Shown one piece after another: positions 18,546 through 26,528 of a stretch of 64,000 nt of DNA. Position 1 is the stretch's first letter; each line of letters begins with the position of its first letter. The notes under the pieces were generated by a model. That model searched no databases, was not told the origin of the DNA, and saw nothing but the letters and a program-made list of their open reading frames with translations. The stretch is taken from NCBI GenBank assembly GCA_020161615.1, contig JAIUPD010000001.1, positions 372,001 to 436,000 on the forward strand. Direction: 5' to 3'. This DNA is from Pseudomonadota bacterium. Lineage in GTDB: Bacteria > Pseudomonadota > Alphaproteobacteria > Rhodobacterales > Rhodobacteraceae. A program made the translations under genes and the position numbers.

Positions 18546-19382
18546 ATGCAGACCCTGGCATTCATCGGATTTGGCGAGGCGGGACAAGCCTTTGCCGGCG
18601 CTCTTGCCCGGCCCGGTCGGGTCACGGGGTTCGATCTGAGGGACCGCAGGGCGGCGATGGCGGCGGCGGATGTCGAGGCCTCGGACCGCGCCATGGCGCT
18701 GGCCGGGGCGGGCGCGGCCTGGTGCCTCGTCACCGCCGACCAGGCCGAAGCCGCGGCCCGGGAATGTGCCGCGCATCTGGCGCCGGGCGCGTTCTGGTTC
18801 GACGGCAATTCCTGCTCGCCGGGGACGAAGGCGCGGGCGGCGGCGGTCATCGAAGCGGCGGGTGGGCGCTATGTCGATGTGGCGATCATGGCGCCGGTTT
18901 ATCCGCTGCGCGCCGCCGTGCCGCTCCTCGTCGCGGGGCCCCATGCCGTGGCGGCCGAGGCAGCGCTGACCGCCCTCCGCATGCGGCCGGAGGTGGTGGG
19001 CGAGCAGGTCGGCCAGGCCTCGACGGTCAAGATGCTGCGCTCGGTGATGATCAAGGGGATCGAGGCGCTGACCGCCGAATGCCTGCTCGCCGCGCGACAG
19101 GCGGGGGTGGAGGGCCGGGTGCTGGCCTCGCTGCAGAAATCGGATCCCGGTTTCGACTGGACGGCGCGCTCGGCCTATAACCTCGAACGGATGGCCGCGC
19201 ACGGGATCCGCCGTGCGGCCGAGATGCGCGAAGTGGCGCGGACCCTGAGGGAGCTGGAGTTGCCCGACAGGATGGCCGCGGCGACGGCGCTCTGGCAGGA
19301 TCAGTTGGGCGCGCTTGGCGTGGCGATGGAGGAGGGGTTCGAACCCCGCGCCGACGCGCTGCTGGCGGCGCTCAGGGCCTGA
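18546..19382 (+). CDS. NAD(P)-binding dehydrogenase with DUF1932 C-terminal domain
   Basis: The 278-residue protein starts with a Rossmann motif (FIGFGEAGQAFAGAL) and has a 6-phosphogluconate-dehydrogenase-like N-domain followed by a helical DUF1932 domain (VKMLRSVMIKGIEALTAE). A family lysine in the VKMLRS segment sits where beta-hydroxyacid dehydrogenases place their catalytic Lys. The substrate is not known. It is divergent from galB with 123 bp between them, so an oxidation within or near the protocatechuate/gallate branch is possible, but it is not LigC (which has a different fold). Confidence 0.75.
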   Translation: MQTLAFIGFGEAGQAFAGALARPGRVTGFDLRDRRAAMAAADVEASDRAMALAGAGAAWCLVTADQAEAAARECAAHLAPGAFWFDGNSCSPGTKARAAAVIEAAGGRYVDVAIMAPVYPLRAAVPLLVAGPHAVAAEAALTALRMRPEVVGEQVGQASTVKMLRSVMIKGIEALTAECLLAARQAGVEGRVLASLQKSDPGFDWTARSAYNLERMAAHGIRRAAEMREVARTLRELELPDRMAAATALWQDQLGALGVAMEEGFEPRADALLAALRA

Positions 19383-19408
19383 ACGCTGGCGCGCCCGGTT
19401 CGGGCCGG

Positions 19409-19540
19409 ACGCCAGAAGGGCGTATTTGAGGCAGAATGAAGGGGACGCCGCCGCCCTTCATCTTTGGTCTCCAAATATCCTCGGGGGTTTCTCAAGGGGA
19501 TGGAAAACCCCCTTGAGCGGGAGTGCGGGGGGCCCTATCC
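19409..19540 (-). repeat. Intergenic hairpin repeat, copy 4 (composite)
   Basis: The first part (GGGCGTATTTGAGGCAGAATG, from 19409) matches copy 1. The second part is an inverted copy of the copy-2 type: CCAAATATCCTCGGGGG, then the hairpin CTCAAGGGG/CCCCTTGAG with TGGAAAA in the loop, the reverse complement of the TTTTCCA loop seen elsewhere. It follows the DUF1932 gene and precedes the convergent acyl-CoA dehydrogenase gene. The remaining ~100 bp before that gene hold nothing I can identify. Confidence 0.7.
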
Positions 19541-19644
19541 GGCCGCGCCACGGGCGCGGCGTTCGCGACTGAAACGCGCCTGGCGCGTTTCCGAGACGCC
19601 GCTCACCCCCGCCTTGGTCGCCCGAGGCACGAGGGCGACACCTC

Positions 19645-21225
19645 TCAGGCGACCATTGGCGCTTCGGCCTTGGCGATGTGGAGGTCCAGCTGCGCCGGGG
19701 CGGCGGCGAGGAAGTGGCGGGCTTCGGGCGTCCCGGCGATGCGGCAGGACAGCCAGGCCTGTACCGCCACCCAGCCCGCGCGCAGCACGCCGTCGGCCAT
19801 CCAGGCCTGCCGCTCGCGGTCGGGCTCGGAGGCGGCGCGGGCGATGAAGGAGGCGAAATCCTCAATCACGGCAAGCGCTTCCGGGTGCGCCGCGCATTCC
19901 GCCCGGGCGCGGGTCAGGAAGACGCCGAGGCCCTTGCCGCCGTCGCCCAGCGTCTGGCGCAGGAAGAAATCCTGCCCCTGCATGCCGGTCGTGCCCTCGT
20001 AGATGGCGTAGACCCTCGCATCGCGCAGCGTCTGCTCCAGCGGGTAATCCTTAGTGAAGCCCGAGCCGCCCAGCACCAGGATCGACTTCGCCGCCGTGTC
20101 GAAGGCCAGTTCCGCGCCGAAATTCTTGATCAGCGGCAGCATCCAGGCGGTGAAGCGGGCCAGATCCTCGTCTTCGCCCGACAGGTCCGCCGCGCAGGCC
20201 GCTTCCAGCAGCGCAAGGCGATAGAGGTCGATGGCGCTTTTCATCTCGATCAGCTGGCGGCGCAGGTCGGGGTGGGTGATGATCGGAACCGGCGGCTCCT
20301 TGGGGTTGCCGCCCTGGCGGCGGTCCTGCGCGTGCTGTTCTGCCACATCGTAGCATTTCAGCGCTGCCCCCAACCCCTGGCAGGCGACCGACAGCCGCAT
20401 GTGGCGGATCATCGAGAACATCTGCGGCAGGCCGCGCCCCTCCTCGCCGATCAGTCGGGCGGGCGCGTCCTCGAACCTCAGCGCGCAGGTGGGCGAGCCG
20501 TGCAGGCCCATCTTCTCCTCGATGCGTTCGCAGGTGACGCCCGGGCCGCGTTCGACCAGAAAGAGGGACAAGCCCCGCGTGCCGGGCGCGTCGCCGGTCC
20601 GGGCCAGCAGACAATGGCCGATGCGGTCGCGCAGATCATGGTCGCCGAAGCTGATCCAGATCTTCTGGCCGCTGACCTTCCAAGTACCGTCCGGTTGTGG
20701 CACGGCGCGGGTGCGGATCCGCCCCACGTCCGAACCTGCGCCGGGCTCCGAGATGCAGATCGTGGCCGAGCGTTGGCCGGCAGCCAGCGCCGGCACCCAA
20801 TCGTCGCGGATCTCGGGCGCGGCCCAGTCGGTCAGCAGCAGCGCCGCCGAGCGGGTACTGACCACCGCCATGTTGAAGGCCGGGCAGGCGCGGTCGAACA
20901 TCGGCCCGGTCGCGGCATAGAGCGCGAGCGGCATGCCCATCCCGCCGAGGTCTTCCGAGACCTCAAGCCCCATCCAGCCGCCCTCGGCCAGCGTGTCGAA
21001 GGCGGGGTGATAGGGCGCGGGGACCCGCACCCGGCCGTCAAGGTAGCGGGCGCCCTCGCGATCCGCGATCACGTCGAGCGGCGCCACGACCTCTTCGGCG
21101 ACCTTCGCGGCTTCGGTCAGGATCGAGTCCAGCGTCTCGTCGTCCAGCGCGCCCCGGGCGCGGCTCCAGTTCGGGGTGCGCGAAAGGGCGTCGCGCATCG
21201 CCTCGGCGTCTTGGCGGTAGGTCAC
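19645..21225 (-). CDS. Acyl-CoA dehydrogenase, large (C-terminal ACDH_C) type
   Basis: The 526-residue flavoprotein has the FAD/substrate motif ICISEPGAGSDVG and the catalytic-base segment YEGTTGMQGQDFF, plus the extra C-terminal domain of the long acyl-CoA dehydrogenases that include DmdC. In this cluster a reasonable role is oxidation of dihydro-hydroxycinnamoyl-CoA (dihydroferulate or phloretate side chains) to the enoyl-CoA. The start is a GTG at 21225 that overlaps the dctM stop as GTGA; the next ATG is eight codons later. A DMSP-pathway role is less likely because the neighbours are feruloyl-CoA genes. Confidence 0.83.
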   Translation of the reverse strand: MTYRQDAEAMRDALSRTPNWSRARGALDDETLDSILTEAAKVAEEVVAPLDVIADREGARYLDGRVRVPAPYHPAFDTLAEGGWMGLEVSEDLGGMGMPLALYAATGPMFDRACPAFNMAVVSTRSAALLLTDWAAPEIRDDWVPALAAGQRSATICISEPGAGSDVGRIRTRAVPQPDGTWKVSGQKIWISFGDHDLRDRIGHCLLARTGDAPGTRGLSLFLVERGPGVTCERIEEKMGLHGSPTCALRFEDAPARLIGEEGRGLPQMFSMIRHMRLSVACQGLGAALKCYDVAEQHAQDRRQGGNPKEPPVPIITHPDLRRQLIEMKSAIDLYRLALLEAACAADLSGEDEDLARFTAWMLPLIKNFGAELAFDTAAKSILVLGGSGFTKDYPLEQTLRDARVYAIYEGTTGMQGQDFFLRQTLGDGGKGLGVFLTRARAECAAHPEALAVIEDFASFIARAASEPDRERQAWMADGVLRAGWVAVQAWLSCRIAGTPEARHFLAAAPAQLDLHIAKAEAPMVA

Positions 21226-22523
21226 ATCAGGCTCGGCAGGTAGAGGATGAAGGCGGGGAAGGCGATGGACAGGATCACCACCACCAGATCGGCCCCCAGG
21301 AACGGCACCACGCCCTTGAAGATCTGCGTCACCGTTGCGTATTGGCTGGCCACGTTTCGGATGACGAAGACGTTCATCCCCACCGGGGGCGTGATCATCC
21401 CGATCTCCAGCAGCTTGACCAGGAGGACGCCGAACCACACCAGGTCGATTCCCTCCATGCGGAAGATCGGCAGCAGCACCGGCAGGGTCACCATCATGGC
21501 GCCGAAGGGTTCCATGAACATGCCGAGGATCAGGTAGATGATCACGACGATGGCCATCAGCTGCCAATAGGGCAGGTCGGCCCCGGCAACGAAGTTGGAC
21601 AGGAAACCGGACAGGCCGGTGAGCCCCAGGAAACGGGTGAACATCGCTGCGCCGACGCCGATGATGAAGAGCGAGGCCGAGGTCTGCAGCGTCTCGATCA
21701 TCGAGATGCGGAAGATGCCCCAGGTCAGGCGTTTCGTCACCACACCGATGACGAGCGATCCCAACGCGCCGACGGCGCCGGCTTCGGTGGCGGTGAACGT
21801 GCCGGTGAAGAGGCCGCCGAAGACGATCCCCATCAGCAGAAGCACCGGCCAGATGTTGAGCAGCGCCTTCCGGGTGTCCAGCCCCTCGGCATCCAGCGGC
21901 CGGGGCGGTGCGATGTCGGGCCTGAGCCAGCAGGTCAAGAGCACGATCACCGAATAGGAGATGGCGGTGACGATGCCGATGGTGATGCCGCCGACGAAGA
22001 CCTTGGTGATCGAGGTCTCGGCGAAGACGCCGTAGACGATCATCAGGATCGAGGGCGGGATCAGCGCGCCGATGGTGCCGCCCGCGGCGATCGAGCCCGA
22101 GGCGAAGCTGGGCGAATAGCCCGAGCGGACCATTTCCGGGATGGCGATCCGGCCCATGGCGGCGGCGGTGGCGAGGGACGAGCCGCAGACCGCGGCGAAG
22201 CCCGAACAGGCGAAGATGGACGAGATGGCCAGCGCGCCGGGCACCCGGCGCAACACGGCTTTCGCGGCTTCGAACAGTCCGGCGGTCAGGCCCGCATGGT
22301 AGCTCACGAAGCCCATCAGCAGGAACATCGGCACGGCCGAGAGGGTCCAGTTGGCGATGAACGAGAAGGGCGTGTTCGAGACGATGCCGATGGCGGGCGT
22401 CAGCCCCAGCATCCAGGCCACGCCCCCGAACGAGACGCCGATCAGGCCGATTGCCACGGGCACCCGCAGGGCCAGCAGCACGAAAAGGACGGCGACGCCC
22501 ATGAAACCGACGGTGATGCTCAT
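21222..22523 (-). CDS. dctM: TRAP transporter large permease (DctM)
   Basis: This 433-residue integral membrane protein has about twelve hydrophobic segments and the DctM-typical ITPPVGMNVFVI near the C-terminus. It forms the transport channel of a TRAP system driven by the sodium or proton gradient. It overlaps dctQ by 4 bp upstream and the acyl-CoA dehydrogenase start downstream, so transport and catabolism are translationally linked. The likely cargo is a hydroxycinnamate or related aromatic acid, judged by context. Confidence 0.92.
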   Translation of the reverse strand: MSITVGFMGVAVLFVLLALRVPVAIGLIGVSFGGVAWMLGLTPAIGIVSNTPFSFIANWTLSAVPMFLLMGFVSYHAGLTAGLFEAAKAVLRRVPGALAISSIFACSGFAAVCGSSLATAAAMGRIAIPEMVRSGYSPSFASGSIAAGGTIGALIPPSILMIVYGVFAETSITKVFVGGITIGIVTAISYSVIVLLTCWLRPDIAPPRPLDAEGLDTRKALLNIWPVLLLMGIVFGGLFTGTFTATEAGAVGALGSLVIGVVTKRLTWGIFRISMIETLQTSASLFIIGVGAAMFTRFLGLTGLSGFLSNFVAGADLPYWQLMAIVVIIYLILGMFMEPFGAMMVTLPVLLPIFRMEGIDLVWFGVLLVKLLEIGMITPPVGMNVFVIRNVASQYATVTQIFKGVVPFLGADLVVVILSIAFPAFILYLPSLM

Positions 22524-23014
22524 ACGCGCGGATCCTTGAGGGGCGAAACGAGACGGATGAAGGTGACCAGCGCGGCCAGGCCGAAGCCCAGGGGCGGGAT
22601 CCAGTAGGCAGGCCAGGTCAGCACGCGGACGTTATTGGCCATCAGGAAGCTGCCGGTCGCGGAATTGCGGATGGCGACCTGCCAGGTGACATAGGCCAGC
22701 ACGCCATAGACGATCATCGAGATCAGCGAGACGATGCGGTCGGAGAGGCGCTTGACGAAGGGGCTCATGAAGCCCTCCAGCACCTCGACCTGCACCATGC
22801 CGCCGGATTTCTCGACCCAGGCGAGCGGGATGAAGGCGAGCGCGACCATGTAGTAATTCGTCACCACCTCGAAGGTGGCGGGGATCGGGCGGTTGGTGAG
22901 GTTGCGCAGGGTGATGTCGGCGGCGACATGCAACATGAGGGCGATGGTGGCGATCGCTCCCAGCAGCGCGAGCAGCGACAGTGCCGCGTCCTCGATCCGT
23001 TCCAGACGGTTCAT
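22520..23014 (-). CDS. dctQ: TRAP transporter small permease (DctQ)
   Basis: The 164-residue protein has four hydrophobic helices typical of DctQ and the usual sequence around DITLRNLTNRPIP in the first periplasmic loop. It bridges the binding protein and DctM. The ATG at 23014 has GGAG upstream. The end overlaps dctM by four bases. Confidence 0.88.
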   Translation of the reverse strand: MNRLERIEDAALSLLALLGAIATIALMLHVAADITLRNLTNRPIPATFEVVTNYYMVALAFIPLAWVEKSGGMVQVEVLEGFMSPFVKRLSDRIVSLISMIVYGVLAYVTWQVAIRNSATGSFLMANNVRVLTWPAYWIPPLGFGLAALVTFIRLVSPLKDPRV

Positions 23015-23089
23015 CGGAAGCTCCGGTTGCCTTGCGGGCCAAGCAGGACAGGAAACCGCCGGGCCCGGAAGGGGCCCGGCGGTCGGGGA

Positions 23090-24217
23090 TCACTGGCCGT
23101 AGGTGGCGTAATCGACGTTCGCCCAGACCGCGTCATAGACGCGCTGCGCCATCTGCACGGGGTCGTTGTCGACCTCGATGGCCACGGCTTCCCACTGGGC
23201 ATAAAGCTCCTGGAAGCGGGCGATGCGATCGGCGGCATCGGCGATGCCGAAACGCTCCTGGGCGATGGTCGCGGCGGTCGCGGCCTCGGTCGCGACGAAC
23301 TCCTGCACGGCGGCGATGAATTCGTCATCGGCCTGATAGAGCTCGATCCCGGCGGCGCGCGCGGCTTCTTCCGCCTCGGCCGGCATGGTGTGGCCCCAGC
23401 GGTTGGTGAAGTCGGCGTTGGCGCGGTTCGCGGCGCGGGCCATGGCGGCGCGGTCCTCGACCGAGAGTTCCGACCAGGTCTGGCCCGAGGTCATGAAGTT
23501 CGAGGTCGCCTGATAAAGGCCCAGCGGCAGGAAGGTGACGTGACGGATCACATCGACCAGCCGGAACGAGATCAGGTCGGCGATCGAGGCCATCGAGCCG
23601 TCGACCACGCCCTGGCTCACCGCCTCGAAGGTGTCGTTGACCGAGATCTGCGCGGGCACGGCGCCGAAATGCTCGGCGAAGCGGGCCCAGGGGCTGCCGC
23701 CCGAGCGCAGGCGCAGGCCTTGCAGGTCCTCGACCGAATGCACCGGACGGGTCGAGAGGATCTCGTAGACGTCGGACGCGCCCGAACCCAGATAGACGAA
23801 GCCGAAATCATGCAGTTCTTGCAGGCAGGGCTCGCATTCGACGATCCACTGGGTCATCGCCGCGGCGGCAGCCTGGCTGTTGCCCGAGGTGAGCGACAGC
23901 TCGCCCGCCAGCGACATATGCGGCAGTTCGGCCGGGAAGTAGAGGGGCAGGAAGTTGCCGACCTCGGCCACCTGGCTTTGCAGCGCGTCCTTCATCTGGC
24001 CCAGGTTCACCACTTCCGGGCCGAGCATCGTGGTGCCGAGGCGGCCTTCCGATTCCTCGGGCAGGTATTGCGCGAAGTTGGTGTAGAGGACGCCGTTCGC
24101 GGGGTGCGCGGGCGGTGCGGCCGGGGCGATGCGAAGGACGCGGTCCTGCGCGGCGGCGCTGAAGGCGAGGACCGACGCGGCCAGCGTCAGCCCGGCAAGT
24201 TTCGTGAGTTTCATCAT
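23090..24217 (-). CDS. dctP: TRAP transporter periplasmic binding protein (DctP family)
   Basis: The 375-residue protein has an N-terminal signal peptide (about residues 1-23, cleavage after FSAAA) and the DctP fold. The region around DLQGLRLRSGGSPWARF (near residue 165) holds the arginine that usually binds the substrate carboxylate. It delivers an acid to DctQM. The two cysteines in VECEPCLQ may form a disulfide. GGAGG precedes the start. The adjacent genes suggest p-coumarate, ferulate or similar as ligand, in line with the TRAP system known for p-coumarate in Rhodopseudomonas palustris. Confidence 0.88.
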   Translation of the reverse strand: MMKLTKLAGLTLAASVLAFSAAAQDRVLRIAPAAPPAHPANGVLYTNFAQYLPEESEGRLGTTMLGPEVVNLGQMKDALQSQVAEVGNFLPLYFPAELPHMSLAGELSLTSGNSQAAAAAMTQWIVECEPCLQELHDFGFVYLGSGASDVYEILSTRPVHSVEDLQGLRLRSGGSPWARFAEHFGAVPAQISVNDTFEAVSQGVVDGSMASIADLISFRLVDVIRHVTFLPLGLYQATSNFMTSGQTWSELSVEDRAAMARAANRANADFTNRWGHTMPAEAEEAARAAGIELYQADDEFIAAVQEFVATEAATAATIAQERFGIADAADRIARFQELYAQWEAVAIEVDNDPVQMAQRVYDAVWANVDYATYGQ

Positions 24218-24245
24218 TGGTCTCCTCCCAAGGACGCCCGATTGC

Positions 24246-25127
24246 TCAGAGGTTCAGCAACCTCTTCGCGTTTTCTTTCAGGATGAGGGGGCGCACCTCG
24301 TCCCGAAAATCGGCTTTCTCGAAATCGGCGAGCCACCGGTCGGGGGTGATGGCCGGCCAGTCCGATCCGAACAGCATCTTCTTGCGCAACATGGTGTTGG
24401 CGTATTGCAGCAGGATCGGCGGGAAATACTTCGGCGACCAGCCCGACAGGTCGATGTAGACGTTGGGCTTGTGCGTCGCGACCGAGAGCGCTTCCTCCTG
24501 CCAGGGGAAGGAGGGATGCGCGAGGATGATCTTCAGGTCGGGGAAATCAACCGCCACATCGTCCAGATACATCGGGTTCGAGAACTTGAGCCGCATCCCC
24601 ATGCCGCCCCGCATCCCCGAGCCGACGCCGGTCTGGCCGGTGTGGAAGAGGGCGATGGCGCCTTCGTCCTGGATCGCCTCATAAAGCTCATAGGCCATGC
24701 GGTCATTGGGGTAGAAGCCCTGCATGGTCGGATGGAACTTGAAGCCCTTCACGCCGAAGTCGCGCACCAGCCGCCGCGCCTCGCGCACGCCGACCTTGCC
24801 CTTCCAGGGGTCGATCGAGGCGAAGGGGATCAGGATGTCGTCGTTCTCGGCACAGATCTGGGCGACTTCCTCGTTGTGGTAGCGCCGGAAGCCCGTCTCG
24901 CGCTCGGCATCGACCGGGAAGATCACCGCGGCGATGCGACGCTCGCGGTAATAGGCGGCGGTATCCTGCACGGTTGGCAGCATGCCCTCGGCGCCGGCCG
25001 GGTTCTTGAAATAGGCAGCCATGCCGGACTGGAACTCGTTATAGCCATCATCCCGGCACGAGTCGCAGGGCTCCTCGGCATGGGTGTGGATGTCGATGGC
25101 GATGATATCGTCGAGATTCAGGGGCAT
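24246..25127 (-). CDS. Amidohydrolase 2 family hydrolase, CouO-like (beta-ketoacyl-CoA cleavage)
   Basis: The 293-residue TIM-barrel protein has the metal motif DIHTHAEEP at residues 11-19, HPTMQGFYPND near 150, AHPSFPWQ near 205, and the terminal FGSDWP. The family includes CouO of Rhodococcus jostii, which cleaves 4-hydroxyphenyl-beta-ketoacyl-CoA to 4-hydroxybenzoate. The surrounding CoA ligase, hydratase and SDR genes match that pathway, which is the main reason for the call. Other ring-fission hydrolases of the fold (LigI, decarboxylases) are less likely here. It overlaps the MarR gene by 10 bp. Confidence 0.75.
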   Translation of the reverse strand: MPLNLDDIIAIDIHTHAEEPCDSCRDDGYNEFQSGMAAYFKNPAGAEGMLPTVQDTAAYYRERRIAAVIFPVDAERETGFRRYHNEEVAQICAENDDILIPFASIDPWKGKVGVREARRLVRDFGVKGFKFHPTMQGFYPNDRMAYELYEAIQDEGAIALFHTGQTGVGSGMRGGMGMRLKFSNPMYLDDVAVDFPDLKIILAHPSFPWQEEALSVATHKPNVYIDLSGWSPKYFPPILLQYANTMLRKKMLFGSDWPAITPDRWLADFEKADFRDEVRPLILKENAKRLLNL

Positions 25128-25594
25128 TCGGGACCCTCGTTGAAGGACAGTTTCTTGAGCAGCGCCAGAAGCGCTGCGTTCTCGGCATCGGTCAGCCCGA
25201 TGCGTTCGGCGCGGTGGACCGACAGGAAGCGCTTGTGGTGCCGGTCGACATGGGCCTGGCCCGCCTGCGTCAGCTCCAGCCGGACCGAGCGGCGGTCCTC
25301 GGGCGGGACGGTGCGCTTGAGGTGCCCCGCGCGGACCAGTCGCTGCACCAGCTTGGTCATATGCGCGGGCTTGATGTTCAGCCTACGGGCCAGCGAGCCC
25401 TGTTTCAGCCCGGGGTTCATGCCCACGACCTGAAGCACCGTGTATTCGCCGGGCCGGACATCGGTCCCGGCGAAATCGCGGAAGAACTGGTCGTAGGCGC
25501 GGGTCTGGGTCATGCGCAGCATGAAGCCGACCGACTCGTTCAACGCGCCCAGTTCGACCGTATCGTCGTCTGCGGTGGTGAAGGGCGCGTTCAT
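25118..25594 (-). CDS. MarR-family regulator, CouR-like
   Basis: The 158-residue protein has the winged-helix core (QGSLARRLNIKPAHMTKLVQ recognition helix and the PEDRRSVRLELT wing). In Rhodopseudomonas and Rhodococcus, CouR represses hydroxycinnamate genes and is released by the CoA thioester. Here it sits inside the operon, 4 bp after the enoyl-CoA hydratase stop and overlapping the CouO-like gene, so it may control its own operon and the divergent ligase. The ATG at 25594 is chosen with GAGG close upstream. Confidence 0.83.
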   Translation of the reverse strand: MNAPFTTADDDTVELGALNESVGFMLRMTQTRAYDQFFRDFAGTDVRPGEYTVLQVVGMNPGLKQGSLARRLNIKPAHMTKLVQRLVRAGHLKRTVPPEDRRSVRLELTQAGQAHVDRHHKRFLSVHRAERIGLTDAENAALLALLKKLSFNEGPECP

Positions 25595-25598
25595 CGCC

Positions 25599-26372
25599 TC
25601 ACCCGTTCGGGTTGGTGACCTTGCCTGCCTTTTTCGACAGGAAGGCATTCAGCCGCGCTTCCGCCTCGGGCGAGGTTGCCGTGAACGAGGCGATGAAACT
25701 TTCGACAAACAGACCGTCGTCCGAGCCCATGTCGGCGATCCGCGGCAGGGCGTGGATGATCGCATAGGTCGAGATTTCGGCATTGGTGGCAGCATGCTTG
25801 GCCAGTTCGATGGCCTTGGCCAGCGCCTCGCCCGCATCGACCACGTAATTGGCGATGCCCCAGCGCTCGGCGGTGTCGGCATCGACCGAGCGGCCGGTGA
25901 GCATCAGGTCGGTCATCCGCGAAACGCCCATCAGCCGGGCCGAGCGCACCGAGGCACCGCCGCCGACGAAGATCCCGCGCTGGCCTTCGGGCAGGGCGAA
26001 GAACGCCGTCCGGTCCGCCACGCGCACATGCACCGACGAGGCCAACTCCAGCCCGCCGCCCACCACCGCGCCGTGCAGCGCCGCGAACCACGGCAGCTTG
26101 CCGCGCTGGATGCGGGCGAAGACCTCGTGCCAGCGCCGCGAGCCGTGCACGCCTTCGAACGGGGTCTTCTTGACGTGTTCGGCCAGATCGAGCCCGGCGC
26201 AGAAATGCGGGCCGTGGCCGTGGATCACGGCGGCCTTGGCGCGCGCCTCGACCTCGGTGATCACGTCGTTCAGTTCTTCGATGAACGCATCCGAAATCGC
26301 GTTGCGCTTCTGCGGACGATTCAAGCCCACAACGGCGACATCGCCGTTATACTCAAGAGTGAGGTAATCCAT
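25599..26372 (-). CDS. Enoyl-CoA hydratase (crotonase family), CouM-like
   Basis: The 257-residue protein has the crotonase oxyanion-hole motifs HFCAGLDL (about 57-64) and GAVVGGGLELA (101-111). It keeps both catalytic glutamates of true hydratases: Glu109 in GGGLELA and Glu129 in LPEGQRG. Hydroxycinnamoyl-CoA hydratase-lyases, which release an aldehyde, lack the first of these. The predicted reaction is addition of water to feruloyl- or coumaroyl-CoA, leaving oxidation to the SDR. It is the first gene of the minus-strand operon, divergent from the feruloyl-CoA synthetase. Confidence 0.85.
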   Translation of the reverse strand: MDYLTLEYNGDVAVVGLNRPQKRNAISDAFIEELNDVITEVEARAKAAVIHGHGPHFCAGLDLAEHVKKTPFEGVHGSRRWHEVFARIQRGKLPWFAALHGAVVGGGLELASSVHVRVADRTAFFALPEGQRGIFVGGGASVRSARLMGVSRMTDLMLTGRSVDADTAERWGIANYVVDAGEALAKAIELAKHAATNAEISTYAIIHALPRIADMGSDDGLFVESFIASFTATSPEAEARLNAFLSKKAGKVTNPNG

Positions 26373-26439
26373 GTCGTGCCCTGTCGCCCTGACGTGTCTG
26401 TGGTGGCGAACCGCTCCCCCCGGGCCGATTCCCGAGGAA

Positions 26440-26506
26440 GTATCCGCGCAAAAAGTATCCGTGTAAACAAACATTCGCTATCCGGGGAAATTGTATCCAT
26501 GTAAAC
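26440..26506. promoter_or_regulatory. Repeated boxes in the divergent hydroxycinnamate promoter
   Basis: Three close copies of a 14-base box occur in 67 bp: GTATCCGCGCAAAA at 26440, GTATCCGTGTAAAC at 26455 and GTATCCATGTAAAC at 26493. A weaker CTATCCGGGGAAAT lies at about 26478. The best copies are imperfect palindromes centred on CRTG. They lie between the hydratase and ligase starts, where CouR-type MarR proteins are known to bind in related clusters. Confidence 0.6.
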
Positions 26507-26528
26507 TTTCTCTCGGGAGGAAGGCATC

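Noticed and set aside
19645-21225. DmdC (methylmercaptopropionyl-CoA dehydrogenase)
   Set aside because: Same large acyl-CoA dehydrogenase type, but no DmdB or DmdA partner is present and the operon is joined to hydroxycinnamate genes.
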